64,000 nucleotides of DNA, taken from the NCBI RefSeq assembly GCF_035317345.1, contig NZ_JAYKTU010000004.1; one strand, given 5' to 3'. The notes beneath the pieces were generated by a model. The model searched no databases. It had not been told where the DNA came from and saw only the letters and a list, made by a program, of their open reading frames with translations. This DNA comes from Cellvibrio fontiphilus. GTDB taxonomy: Bacteria; Pseudomonadota; Gammaproteobacteria; Pseudomonadales; Cellvibrionaceae. The position numbers were made by a program, and so were the translations under genes. Of the stretch, positions 24,000 to 33,250 are shown in pieces. Within the stretch, counting starts at the first letter, position 1. Every line of letters starts with the position of its first letter.

Positions 24000-26900
24000 T
24001 TATTGGCACCAGGAAATTTCAACCAGTTTTGCGAGTTGGACTAAATAAAGCGCTGTTTTTATCGGGGGTGTTTCTGTTGCTCCCAGCAGCTTTGCATAAT
24101 TTGCCAGCTGTGTTTTGTAGGTGTCCTGCTCCCGCGCAATAAACCTGTCTTCTGGTTCTTCGCTGTCAGGCTCACTACTCTTGTAATCGACAATCCAGCG
24201 CACTCCGTCTGCGATAAACGTGCGGTCGATGATAGACTCTTTGATGTCTAGTTTATTTTTTTGCATAAGCGAGAGTTCACAAGCGCTCTGCTCGTGATCA
24301 CAATTCAGTAACCAGCGGCCTTGTTCGCTGGCGAGAGTTCGCATTATTGCCTGATCAATTTTACCTAATGCTTTGTCCAGTTTGTCGCCATACCAGCCAA
24401 GTTGTTGCAGTTGAATTTTCCACAATGCTTGTTGCTGACGAATAAATTCAGCAGCCGGTATGCAGTAATTTTTACTTACCAGTTTATTTTCAACCAGTGC
24501 TTGTAACGCGCTATGGATAATAGTGCCAGTGTGGCGAGCGAGTCGCGCATTGGTGGTTTCCACTTGAGGGATATTTAATGGGTTTTCAAGCACTTCTGCG
24601 GCAGTGCTGCCAAATTCATGACCTCGGTAAGCATCCAGTAGGTTTACATCCGTCAGTGGTGGCATTTGCCAATCTGGTTTGAGGCGCAATAAATGTTGCA
24701 AACCAGGTTTGCGTTCGTGATGACTTTCAACGTTGAACGATGTGTTGTGCTTTAGTGTTTGTGCATTGTCTTTTACAAAAGGCCAAATACTGTGCAGCAG
24801 TGAGTTTTTGGCTGGTGCTTGTGCAATCTCATCTTTGTGGTTGATGCAGGCAATTAAATGCAAACGTTTAATTGCGCGCGTGCAGCCTACATATAACAAC
24901 CGGGTCGCTTCAAAAGCCTGCTGTTTTTCAGCCTCGCGGCGCATGAAGCGGTAGAGCGGATCTTCTTCTTTGCCAGTTGCAGCAAGTGAGCCCAGCAACA
25001 GTTGTTTTTTTCCACGGTGATTAATTCGCTCTTGCCACAGCAGTAATTGTTTGTCGTCTTTGCGGGCACTGCGGTCAAGGCCGGGGATGATTACCGTATC
25101 AAATTCCAGACCTTTGGATTTATGAATAGTCATCACTTGCAGTTTCGGATCTGCATCGGCTTTGGGCGCGGCAAATAACCGGTCAATTGCTGTTTGAAAC
25201 GCTTGCCAGTCAGAAATGCTGCCACCTTCCTGGTGTTTATCCAACAATGCAAAAAAACTGTTGATGTTCTCCTGATCGTTGTTGTCCAGTAGTGTCGCTG
25301 GGCCGCCCAGTGCAAACCATGCGCCTTCTATCCATTGACGCAGTGGCTTGCGATATTTTGCCGCAAGGGTTTTCTGCAGAATTGGTACTACACGTTTTAA
25401 AATCATCTTTCCTGCGCTGCTGAGTGCCGTTATTTTTTCAAAATTAAATAATTGCGGCAGCAGTACTGCGAATCCATTGTCGTTAAGGCGAGGATTGATA
25501 TCGGTTAAATCGGCGGTAGTTATTGCATGCAAGTCGTGATTGTCCAGCCCGCACCAAGGTGCGCGTAAGATTGCCAACCAGGCTATGCGGTCGGCCGGAT
25601 TTAATAGGGCGCGAGTCAGCGACAGCAAGTCGATAATTGCCATGCGACTGGCGAGGCTATCAATTTCAGTGGCCTGGTAATCCAAACCTGCGGCGGTTAA
25701 CGCGGGTAAAATACTTTTGAGGTGATTGCGTGTGCGTACCAAAATCGCAATGCTACCTTGAGCATCAGTTTGTTTTGCTTGTTTGACCAGCGCTACAACT
25801 TTTTCGGCTTCCAGTTGCCGGGCCTGTGTTTTGGATAAACTATCGTCTTGTGTATCTTCATCGCTTTCATCATCACCATAGTTGTTTTTATTTTCTGCAG
25901 AGAAAGGGCAGATATAAAAATCGACTGCGTTGCCCTCCAATTCTGGTTTAAACGCGACTGAAGGCGAGTAACACACAGCGCCACGGCTGATATCATCCTG
26001 CATGGGAAATGCGTGTTGGAATACCTGATTTACCCAGTTGACTACCCCGGCTTGTGAACGAAAATTCACGCGTAAATCCAGGGGTGTTAAGTTCACTGTA
26101 CCTATGCCTTGCTGGCGCACATCCAAAAACAAGCCGACGTTAGCATTGCGAAAACCATAACAGGATTGCATGCCATCACCCACAATAAACAGTGTGCGGC
26201 CATCGCCCGTTTGCCAGCCGCTGGTAAGTTTTTTAAGTAATTCGAGTTGGGGGCTGGCGGTGTCCTGAAATTCATCGACCAGAATATGACGAATGCGATA
26301 GTCCAATTGCAATGCCAAATCGCTGGGCGATTCTTCATCGCCCAGTGCATTTAATGCGGCTTGGCTGATGGCGGTGTAATCTGTTGCGCGCAACTGTTTG
26401 AAAACCAATGTCAGTTGCGCTGCGAGAACAGGGAGGATACTGGTGAGGCTATCGAGCAATTGCCATTGGTGTTCAGCGTAAATAGCCGGTGGCAAACTGC
26501 GCACTTCATGCAAAATGTCCGCGGCATTGGGGGAGGTTTCGCTGAGAGCGGCAATCAGTGCGCTAAATCGGTTTTTTAATTCAGCGTGTTCTTTTCCTGC
26601 GGGGAAACCTTCGTTCTTGGTTAGGCGCGCGCGAAACCCACCAGTATTGGTTAGTAATAAATCGCAAATAGCTAACCACTCTGGCACAGCTTCCGGCTCA
26701 GTGGCGGGTAAACCAGTGATGCCTGATAATTCGTGAATACGATTTTTCCGCTCGCCTTCATCTTGTAAGTTAATTGCGGCGCGATCAGCAATTTGGCAGA
26801 TTTCGCTGGCGTGCAGCAGCAGGTTGCGGGTTACTAGTTGTAAATGTTCACGAATTACATCACTCAATACTGCTTCCAGGTAGATGCGTGCTTCTTCATG

Positions 26901-27545
26901 CCGTGCTTGCAGAAGAATGCCGAGCCATTGTTCACGTTTGCCAAGTAAACCAGTTAATAATTTTTCGACGGCTGGAAGATTATTATCCAAGTGTCGAAGT
27001 AACTGTGTTAAGTCCTTGCGTAGTGGTGTGTCGTCTTCCAGAAAAGTAAATAATTCGCGCACGGCCAGCGCATAGGCTTGTTCGGCATCATCCAGTGTGT
27101 CTGGTTGTGCGCCTATGCCGCTGGCAAGTGGCAATTGTTTCGTGATTGAGCGGCATAAACTATCAATGGTTTGCACGCGAAGACGCTGCGGACTTTGCAG
27201 CAAATTCCATTGCAGTTGCTGGTCGCGTTGCAGAGCTGCTTGTGCAATTTTCCAGGTGCGCAGGGCGTGTGGGTCGCTCGGTTCCGGTGTGTCGGCTGCA
27301 TGCCAAAGAGCCTGCATAATACGGTCTTGCATTTCGCCCGCGGCCTTGCGGGTAAAGGTAATTGCCAATACTTCTTCTGGTTCATCACAGCTGGCCAACA
27401 GTGTTAGCACTCGCTGTGTAAGCAGCCCGGTCTTACCGGAGCCAGCGGGGGCAGATACCGCAAATGAACCTTGTGGGTTGAGTGCATCTATACGTACCTG
27501 TTGGTCAACAGGTTGTTGCAGCAATTGTGTATTTGTATCCGTCAT
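24000..27545 (-). CDS. AddA-like UvrD-family helicase-nuclease
   Basis: An 1181-residue protein for double-strand-break end processing. Walker A is SAPAGSGKT at 31-39, Walker B is VDEFQDTA, and motif III is GDGMQSCYGFR. Later motifs include VMTIHKSKGLEFDTVIIPGL and LLYVGCTRA. The C-terminus has a RecB-type nuclease with VRWIVDYKSS and EQDTYKTQLANYAKLL. The layout matches AddA and the RecB-like subunit used by many proteobacteria. Its start overlaps the AddB-like stop as TAATG, so the two are translationally coupled. Confidence 0.9.
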   Translation of the reverse strand: MTDTNTQLLQQPVDQQVRIDALNPQGSFAVSAPAGSGKTGLLTQRVLTLLASCDEPEEVLAITFTRKAAGEMQDRIMQALWHAADTPEPSDPHALRTWKIAQAALQRDQQLQWNLLQSPQRLRVQTIDSLCRSITKQLPLASGIGAQPDTLDDAEQAYALAVRELFTFLEDDTPLRKDLTQLLRHLDNNLPAVEKLLTGLLGKREQWLGILLQARHEEARIYLEAVLSDVIREHLQLVTRNLLLHASEICQIADRAAINLQDEGERKNRIHELSGITGLPATEPEAVPEWLAICDLLLTNTGGFRARLTKNEGFPAGKEHAELKNRFSALIAALSETSPNAADILHEVRSLPPAIYAEHQWQLLDSLTSILPVLAAQLTLVFKQLRATDYTAISQAALNALGDEESPSDLALQLDYRIRHILVDEFQDTASPQLELLKKLTSGWQTGDGRTLFIVGDGMQSCYGFRNANVGLFLDVRQQGIGTVNLTPLDLRVNFRSQAGVVNWVNQVFQHAFPMQDDISRGAVCYSPSVAFKPELEGNAVDFYICPFSAENKNNYGDDESDEDTQDDSLSKTQARQLEAEKVVALVKQAKQTDAQGSIAILVRTRNHLKSILPALTAAGLDYQATEIDSLASRMAIIDLLSLTRALLNPADRIAWLAILRAPWCGLDNHDLHAITTADLTDINPRLNDNGFAVLLPQLFNFEKITALSSAGKMILKRVVPILQKTLAAKYRKPLRQWIEGAWFALGGPATLLDNNDQENINSFFALLDKHQEGGSISDWQAFQTAIDRLFAAPKADADPKLQVMTIHKSKGLEFDTVIIPGLDRSARKDDKQLLLWQERINHRGKKQLLLGSLAATGKEEDPLYRFMRREAEKQQAFEATRLLYVGCTRAIKRLHLIACINHKDEIAQAPAKNSLLHSIWPFVKDNAQTLKHNTSFNVESHHERKPGLQHLLRLKPDWQMPPLTDVNLLDAYRGHEFGSTAAEVLENPLNIPQVETTNARLARHTGTIIHSALQALVENKLVSKNYCIPAAEFIRQQQALWKIQLQQLGWYGDKLDKALGKIDQAIMRTLASEQGRWLLNCDHEQSACELSLMQKNKLDIKESIIDRTFIADGVRWIVDYKSSEPDSEEPEDRFIAREQDTYKTQLANYAKLLGATETPPIKTALYLVQLAKLVEISWCQ

Positions 27546-30265
27546 TAAATGGCTCCCTGGGTATTTTTTATAAAAGTGGTGAGCACATCAATTTCCGGAA
27601 GGCGATTCAACGCTAATAAATCTTCAGCGTATTGAGCGGCTGCAGGGCTTTTCAAATCGACTCGGGCATCACCCTGAATAAAATCCTGCGCGAGTTGTTG
27701 CAAATTGGTTTGCCACTCGTGTATTTGCTCCTGCCAGCTGTTTTTGCCGGGGAAAATACCTTCGTGCATTACTTGTAATTCACCTGTGCCAATCCATTGC
27801 ATGGCTTTAGCATTAATTTGGGCAAAGGCAATTGCGCTAATCTTGTTGTTTGCTGTAACTGCATAAAGTGGTAGTTGCGGTTCATCCATTCGCTCGCCTT
27901 GCCAGCTTGCAGCTTTGGGGTTGCCGGTTTTGTAATCAATTAATACCAGATCGCCGCTAGCCAGTTCATCGATACGGTCTATGCGTAATTTCAGCGGCAA
28001 ACCAGTGAAATTGATTTCTACTGCCTCTTCAATGGCAATAACCTTGAATGGCGGGCGGTTTTTTTCTTGCGCTAGCCAATCAACCAACAGCGCGCTCAAT
28101 CGCTCTTGCTCCAGCTGCGCATAATAAGCACCAATACTGGTTCCGCGCTTTTGTTTAAGCCTGTCTATAGCTTGTTGTGCATGTTCATTAATTAGGTTGA
28201 CGAGTGTCTCATCGGTCAGTGCGATAAGGTTTTTTTGATCTTTTAAATCACGCCAGATATTGGCCAGTGCATCGTGCAGTAAATTGCCGCGTTCGATAGC
28301 AGAAAAACCAATAACAGGAGGATCAATTGTTTGCGCACCCAAGCGCAAGCGGGCAAACGCATTAAACGGGCAGGCCGCTTGTTCTTTGAAAAGGTTGGCG
28401 CCGCCACGCACAGTTTCCTGAGTAATATCCAGCAGGGGTGCTGTGGCACAATCCACCAACTCCCAGTCTTTTGCTTGCGCAAGGCGGCGATAGTTTTCGG
28501 CACTGCTGGTGTCGCTATGGATGATATTGCTCAGCGGTGTTAGTGATAAATGACGAATTAATGCGCTAGGGCTTAACTCACTGCCATCATCGCTGTGTGC
28601 AGAACTAAAAATCACTTCAGGGGCGCAGGATTGATAATGGGCAGTTAGGGCGCGTGCAAATTCTAATTCGCGTTCTGCGCTGGCGTGCGGCATTTTTTTG
28701 TTGCGCTGTAAATTGATGGGCAGCAGTGGGTTAGGTGCTGGTACTGGGGGCCACTGGCGGTGATGAAGCCCGACTACCCAGCAGTGACTGAATGCCAAGC
28801 CTGCGCCTTCCAGCGCGCCCAAAATTTGGATTGGCGACTGGGGAGTTTGTGCCTGAAATGGCATTTTGCCTGCAATGCTGCGCAGTTGTTGGATGGCATT
28901 GCTATAACTGAAATGAACACCCGTCCCATCCAGTTGTAAAAAATTATCCAGTACTTGATTCCACAACATAAGCTGTTGGTATTCCTGACTATCCAATCGG
29001 CGCGAGCCAGGCCAGCCCAATAGCTGTAAATGATGTTGAAAAAAATCACACCAATATTCTGCGTTGTGAAATCCAAAACTTTGGCGTCGATAATTTTCCA
29101 ATTGCACCAAGCGAGTTGCCAGATTGGTATCGCCATCGGGAATTCCTAATAAGCTGGAAAGCTGTTGGCAGTAATAGCGCAGGTCGCTCAGGCTGATACT
29201 AAATCGGCCGAGTTTGCGCAGGCGTTGAATAAGTTGCGCGCGCAGTACTAATTCGTTATCCGCATCGCCAAAAAAAGGTGAAAGCAAGAGATTGCAAATC
29301 GCTTCCAGGTTCCAGGAGGATTTTTGCAATTCAAGCAAATCCAATGTGGCGGCGATGATTGGGGTGGTGGCAAGTGGTGTGCCCGCTGAAAAATTGAAGG
29401 GTAATGTATAGCGTGGTTGGTCTGGTAATGCCGCCAGGGGTTCAAACACCTCAATGAAAACCCGCTCTACCTGATCGCGGCACTGCCCAAGATTGGGCAC
29501 GATGATGCCAATCATCGCCTCAGGATTTTGTTCAAGTTGTTGTTTACTCCAGAGCGCCGCTGCACGTATTTCCTGTTCGGGTGTTGGTGTCTCTGTGCGA
29601 GTTAATCGGCTGTAGTTTTGGTTCGGTTTAATGTTGTTTAGTGTCTGGCAAGCATTATTAATAAGGTCTTGATATTGCGGTGGTATGTCATCAAATCCAG
29701 TGAGATGAATGATAGCCTCGGAATGCAATGCGCCCTGTTTAAACGCATCAATAATTATTTGATTGGCTTGTTCCTGAGTGATGAAGCCGAGGCTGACAAG
29801 TTTTGCGTTGAATTCTGCTGCCCAGGTTAGCCAGCAGAAACTATTTGTCTGTGAGTTGGCTAATGGCTCGGCATCCTTTACATCCTGATAACTCAATTGC
29901 CAAAGCTCCATGTTGCGCAGGGCACTGTCGGCGGTTTGTGCCAAGGGTTCGGCCTGCAAAAGTGTTTCGGCCAGTGATGATTCTTTAATAATACTTTCCC
30001 ACAACAGCTGGCGCTGCAGGTTATTCACTATACGCACTGCTGCTGCAGGGTAGGCGCGCCGCTGTAACAAGCTCCACACCGAGCTGATCCATTGGCTTAG
30101 CGAATAAACACGAGGGGTCGGCCACACGCTGGTATTGTTGCCCAGTTGCCACTGACCATAAGCGCGCAGCAAATGGTTGCGCAAGCGATTGTTGGCGGTG
30201 ATGATCAACTGATTTTGTTTAATGGCTTGAAGGTATGGAGAAATATCGAAATAGGTATCAACCAT
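27545..30265 (-). CDS. AddB-like nuclease (TIGR03623 type)
   Basis: A 906-residue partner of the AddA-like protein. The N-terminus is a degenerate helicase-like region (NQLIITANNRLRNHLLRAYG). The C-terminus is a PD-(D/E)XK nuclease with LVLIDYKTG and EPQLPLYAV. Related proteins usually coordinate an Fe-S cluster with one Cys before the nuclease and a C-x-x-C...C group after it. Here only Cys632 (ACPFNAFARLRL) remains; the later positions are Ala877, Ala880 and Asn887. ATG at 30265 is preferred to 30316, where the extra residues look non-family. Confidence 0.8.
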   Translation of the reverse strand: MVDTYFDISPYLQAIKQNQLIITANNRLRNHLLRAYGQWQLGNNTSVWPTPRVYSLSQWISSVWSLLQRRAYPAAAVRIVNNLQRQLLWESIIKESSLAETLLQAEPLAQTADSALRNMELWQLSYQDVKDAEPLANSQTNSFCWLTWAAEFNAKLVSLGFITQEQANQIIIDAFKQGALHSEAIIHLTGFDDIPPQYQDLINNACQTLNNIKPNQNYSRLTRTETPTPEQEIRAAALWSKQQLEQNPEAMIGIIVPNLGQCRDQVERVFIEVFEPLAALPDQPRYTLPFNFSAGTPLATTPIIAATLDLLELQKSSWNLEAICNLLLSPFFGDADNELVLRAQLIQRLRKLGRFSISLSDLRYYCQQLSSLLGIPDGDTNLATRLVQLENYRRQSFGFHNAEYWCDFFQHHLQLLGWPGSRRLDSQEYQQLMLWNQVLDNFLQLDGTGVHFSYSNAIQQLRSIAGKMPFQAQTPQSPIQILGALEGAGLAFSHCWVVGLHHRQWPPVPAPNPLLPINLQRNKKMPHASAERELEFARALTAHYQSCAPEVIFSSAHSDDGSELSPSALIRHLSLTPLSNIIHSDTSSAENYRRLAQAKDWELVDCATAPLLDITQETVRGGANLFKEQAACPFNAFARLRLGAQTIDPPVIGFSAIERGNLLHDALANIWRDLKDQKNLIALTDETLVNLINEHAQQAIDRLKQKRGTSIGAYYAQLEQERLSALLVDWLAQEKNRPPFKVIAIEEAVEINFTGLPLKLRIDRIDELASGDLVLIDYKTGNPKAASWQGERMDEPQLPLYAVTANNKISAIAFAQINAKAMQWIGTGELQVMHEGIFPGKNSWQEQIHEWQTNLQQLAQDFIQGDARVDLKSPAAAQYAEDLLALNRLPEIDVLTTFIKNTQGAI

Positions 30266-30547
30266 GATAAATGTCGCCTGGGCTTTGTAATCGATAGCAC
30301 AAAAAGAGGGCTGCATTATGGCACCCTAACCATTGGCCTTGCGACCCGCAGTTTCACTGGTATTGATTGCTGCATGGTGTAAAGTTTGGTTATAAGCCTT
30401 TGTCACACAAGGAGTTAGCAAATCTCTTTGCTTGTTTGCCTGCAGGAATCATGGTACTTTTTGAATACATAACAAAAAGAACAGTTGGATGTTCAAGGTC
30501 GCACTAGCTCTGCTAACGGCGCAATTGCTAAGGGAAAGCACTCAGAA

Positions 30548-30573
30548 TGCCGAAAGGCAACTTGCGTAAGCAA
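30548..30573 (+). other. tandem GNRA-type hairpins in the porter leader
   Basis: TGCC-GAAA-GGCA (30548-30559) and TTGC-GTAA-GCAA (30562-30573) are two perfect 4-bp stems, each closed by a GNRA-type tetraloop and separated by two bases. They lie about 160 bases upstream of the porter start. Tetraloops of this kind are common in structured RNAs. Confidence 0.45.
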
Positions 30574-30596
30574 TCAGGCAAATCAAGGTCAATACT

Positions 30597-30632
30597 TCCG
30601 GTGAGGAGCATCTCATCGCCTCCGGCTTTTTT
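30597..30632 (+). terminator. possible leader terminator / attenuator
   Basis: GGTGAGGAG (30600-30608) can pair with CTCATCGCC (30612-30620) with one mismatch and one G-T pair, then TCCGGC and TTTTTT (30627-30632). It lies about 100 bases before the porter start, so it could stop transcription in the leader. Confidence 0.4.
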
Positions 30633-30734
30633 GACGCATCTAACGATATTGTTTTCTGGCTTTATTGGTTTAAGCGATCACAAAAGTTCGGCGATTAACT
30701 CCTTTGAGTTCCATAACGATAAGCAAGTGACCTT

Positions 30735-32132
30735 ATGAACCAGCAATCTATTGGCCAGCAAACCATTGGCACAAATACCATTGGTAAGTACAGATGGACT
30801 ATCTGTGCCTTGTTATTCTTCGCCACCACGGTCAATTACCTGGACCGGCAAGTTCTCAGCCTCTTGTCTCCCGACCTTTCCAAAGAATTCGGATGGACAA
30901 ACTCGGATTACGCCAACATCACCGCGGTGTTCCAATTTGTCTACGCTATTTCGATGCTGTTTGCTGGTCGTATTATCGACAAGATTGGTACCAAGTGGGG
31001 TTATCAGCTCGCCATTTTTGTCTGGTCGCTGGGCGCTATCATGCATGCTTATGCAGTGCCGATTGGTGAGTGGTCAAATCATGTCCTGGCTCTTGCAGGT
31101 ATAGCAGCAGTTCCCGTATCGATTATTGGTTTTATGATGTCGCGCGCTGTGCTGGCGATTGGTGAAGCGGGTAACTTTCCTGCAGCGATTAAAGCCACAG
31201 CAGAATATTTCCCCAAGAAAGAACGTTCCTTTGCGACAGGTATTTTTAATTCGGGTGCAAATGTAGGGGCCATATTGGCACCGCTGACCGTGCCCTGGAT
31301 TGCCGCTCATTGGGGCTGGCAAACGGCGTTTATCATCATCGGCGCAATAGGTTTTGTCTGGATGATTTTCTGGCACATTTTTTATGACAAACCCACTGAG
31401 CAAAAACGTTTGAGTGCTAACGAGCGCGCCTATATTGAAAGTGATAGCGAAAAAGAGCAGCTGCAGCTGGATGATGCCGGTGAACAAAAAGTTTCCTGGT
31501 TTAAATTGCTGACTTATCGTCAAACTTGGGCCTTCACCTTCGGCAAGTTTATGACCGACGGTGTCTGGTGGTTCTTTCTGTTCTGGCTGCCCATTTTCCT
31601 CGCTAAACAATACGGTATTAAAGGCACGGAATTAATGTTGCCACTTACCGTGCTCTACAGCATGACCATGATTGGCAGTATTGGCGGTGGTGCATTGCCC
31701 ATGTATTTCATTAACCGTGGTTACACCGCTTACGATGGCCGCATGAAGGCGATGTTGTTGATCGCACTCTTTCCATTGGTTGTACTTTTGGCACAACCCT
31801 TTGGTCACATTAGTTTCTGGGTGCCGATTATCTTGATTGGTATAGGTGCATCGGCTCACCAGGCATGGTCGGCAAATATTTTTACCACCGTGTCAGACAT
31901 GTTCCCCAAGAAAAGTGTTGCTTCTGTTGTCGGCATTGGCGGTTTGGCTGGTGGTATGGGTGGTGTGGCAGTATCAAAAACAGCGGGCTGGTTGTTTGAT
32001 TACTACGACTCTCTGGGCAAGATCGAAACAGGTTACGCCATCATGTTCGGCTTCTGTGCGCTCGCTTATCTGCTGGCTTGGGGTGTTATGAAAGTGTTGG
32101 TTCCCAAATACAAGCCAATCACTGATCTGTGA
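30735..32132 (+). CDS. hexuronate-type MFS transporter
   Basis: A 465-residue, 12-helix porter of the anion:cation symporter family. It has the family opening YRWTICALLFFATTVNYLDR, then FGWTNSDYA and RAVLAIGEAGNFPAAIKA, with EYFPKKERSFATGIFNSGAN. This matches ExuT-like hexuronate (glucuronate/galacturonate) transporters, but relatives carry other sugar acids. The ribosome site before ATG 30735 is weak, and the upstream frame ends in ATGA at the start codon, so coupling is possible. A terminator follows. Confidence 0.85.
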   Translation: MNQQSIGQQTIGTNTIGKYRWTICALLFFATTVNYLDRQVLSLLSPDLSKEFGWTNSDYANITAVFQFVYAISMLFAGRIIDKIGTKWGYQLAIFVWSLGAIMHAYAVPIGEWSNHVLALAGIAAVPVSIIGFMMSRAVLAIGEAGNFPAAIKATAEYFPKKERSFATGIFNSGANVGAILAPLTVPWIAAHWGWQTAFIIIGAIGFVWMIFWHIFYDKPTEQKRLSANERAYIESDSEKEQLQLDDAGEQKVSWFKLLTYRQTWAFTFGKFMTDGVWWFFLFWLPIFLAKQYGIKGTELMLPLTVLYSMTMIGSIGGGALPMYFINRGYTAYDGRMKAMLLIALFPLVVLLAQPFGHISFWVPIILIGIGASAHQAWSANIFTTVSDMFPKKSVASVVGIGGLAGGMGGVAVSKTAGWLFDYYDSLGKIETGYAIMFGFCALAYLLAWGVMKVLVPKYKPITDL

Positions 32133-32176
32133 TTTTGGCTGCTAACTGACCATCGGTTAAGCAGTATTTTTTGTGC

Positions 32177-32213
32177 AAACGCCGCGTACTCGAGTGAGTG
32201 CGCGGCGTTTTTT
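32177..32213 (+). terminator. rho-independent terminator of the porter gene
   Basis: Perfect 10-bp stem, AAACGCCGCG and CGCGGCGTTT, with a 14-base loop and a following T-run. Confidence 0.88.
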
Positions 32214-32295
32214 ATTTTAGGGAGAATGTTTTTTGCGGATTCGTCGCTTAGCTTGTGCAATGTGTCCAGGCGCTAACCGAAAGGGCCGCGAAGAT

Positions 32296-33150
32296 TCAAA
32301 TTTCCAGGTAGTCCAGATGCTGAATGCCCAATCCTGCAAGGGCAGGGCCAAGCGCTTGAGCTTGCGGGGTATTCTTGGTGAAAACTGCCCGATTTAAGGG
32401 GCGTGGATCATCGCTAGCCGGTAGCTTGTTGTGCGTAGTTTGGCTCGTCAATAAAAATTCTACGCGCCTCGCAATTGCTTCACCCGAATCAATCAATCGG
32501 ATTTTGCCGGGTAGCTGTTGTGCTAATTCCTCCCGCAACAAAGGAAAATGGGTGCACGCAAGCACCAGCACATCCATTGTTTTAGCCCGGTCTGCCTGCA
32601 TCAACCTAGCGGCTATTGCGGCCAGTGCAGTGCTATCAACGCTTTCACCGCGCAACTTTTGTTCAGCAATTTCTACCAGCTCGCTGCTCCCCAGAGAAAT
32701 GACATCGCATTGGGGGGCGTATTCGCGGATCAACTCGTGGGTGTAGGGGCGTGCAACAGTCGCCGGTGTTGCAAGTAGGCCTATCACGCCGCTCTTGGTG
32801 AGTTGTGCTGCGGGTTTAATGGCTGGCACCACACCTACAATGGGTAAATCCAGTTTGGCGCGCAAATGAGGCAGGGTGAGTGTGCTGGCAGTGTTGCAAG
32901 CTATCACTAATATCTCTGCTTGATAGCGCAACAACAGCTCGCCGATAACCTTATCGACGCGCTTAATCAACTCGTCTTCGCCTTTGGTGCCGTAGGGAAA
33001 AAAAGCATTGTCCGAGGCATAAATTAACGGATGGGCGGGCAGCCGCTGTTGGATTTCGCGCGCAACACTCAAGCCGCCTACGCCGGAATCGAATACCAGA
33101 ATAGTAGCTGGCTTGGCTTGGGATACTGAAGAACTATGGGATTGGGACAA
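32296..33150 (-). CDS. murI: glutamate racemase
   Basis: A 284-residue enzyme that makes D-glutamate for peptidoglycan. VFDSGVGGLSVAREI (near residue 19), IACNTASTLTLP and LACTHFPLL carry the substrate-binding Ser and the two catalytic Cys residues of the family. Length matches E. coli MurI (285). The gene is divergent from rmuC. Confidence 0.95.
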   Translation of the reverse strand: MSQSHSSSVSQAKPATILVFDSGVGGLSVAREIQQRLPAHPLIYASDNAFFPYGTKGEDELIKRVDKVIGELLLRYQAEILVIACNTASTLTLPHLRAKLDLPIVGVVPAIKPAAQLTKSGVIGLLATPATVARPYTHELIREYAPQCDVISLGSSELVEIAEQKLRGESVDSTALAAIAARLMQADRAKTMDVLVLACTHFPLLREELAQQLPGKIRLIDSGEAIARRVEFLLTSQTTHNKLPASDDPRPLNRAVFTKNTPQAQALGPALAGLGIQHLDYLEI

Positions 33151-33250
33151 ATCGGCTAGCCTGCAACTGAAGATATATTGCTAAAATGCCGGCAATTTTA
33201 GCGGCCGGCGTCGGTAAAGCCTAGCTGTGTTTCAACCTTTGGAGTTGTGT

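Larger units (their letters stand above)
30266..30734. other. divergent intergenic region with a structured leader
   Basis: About 470 bases between the AddB-like start and the hexuronate-type porter. The right-hand part holds two small hairpins and a terminator-like hairpin at 30548-30632. A 63-codon frame (30547-30738) runs through the leader and ends in an ATGA overlap with the porter start. Confidence 0.55.

Noticed and set aside
30541..30632. Resemblance of the porter leader to a glycine riboswitch (CCGAAAGG...TCAGGCAAA).
   Set aside because: The expected stems and the CTCTCAGG segment are missing and the gene is a sugar-acid porter, so the class name is not supported. Only the structured leader is kept.
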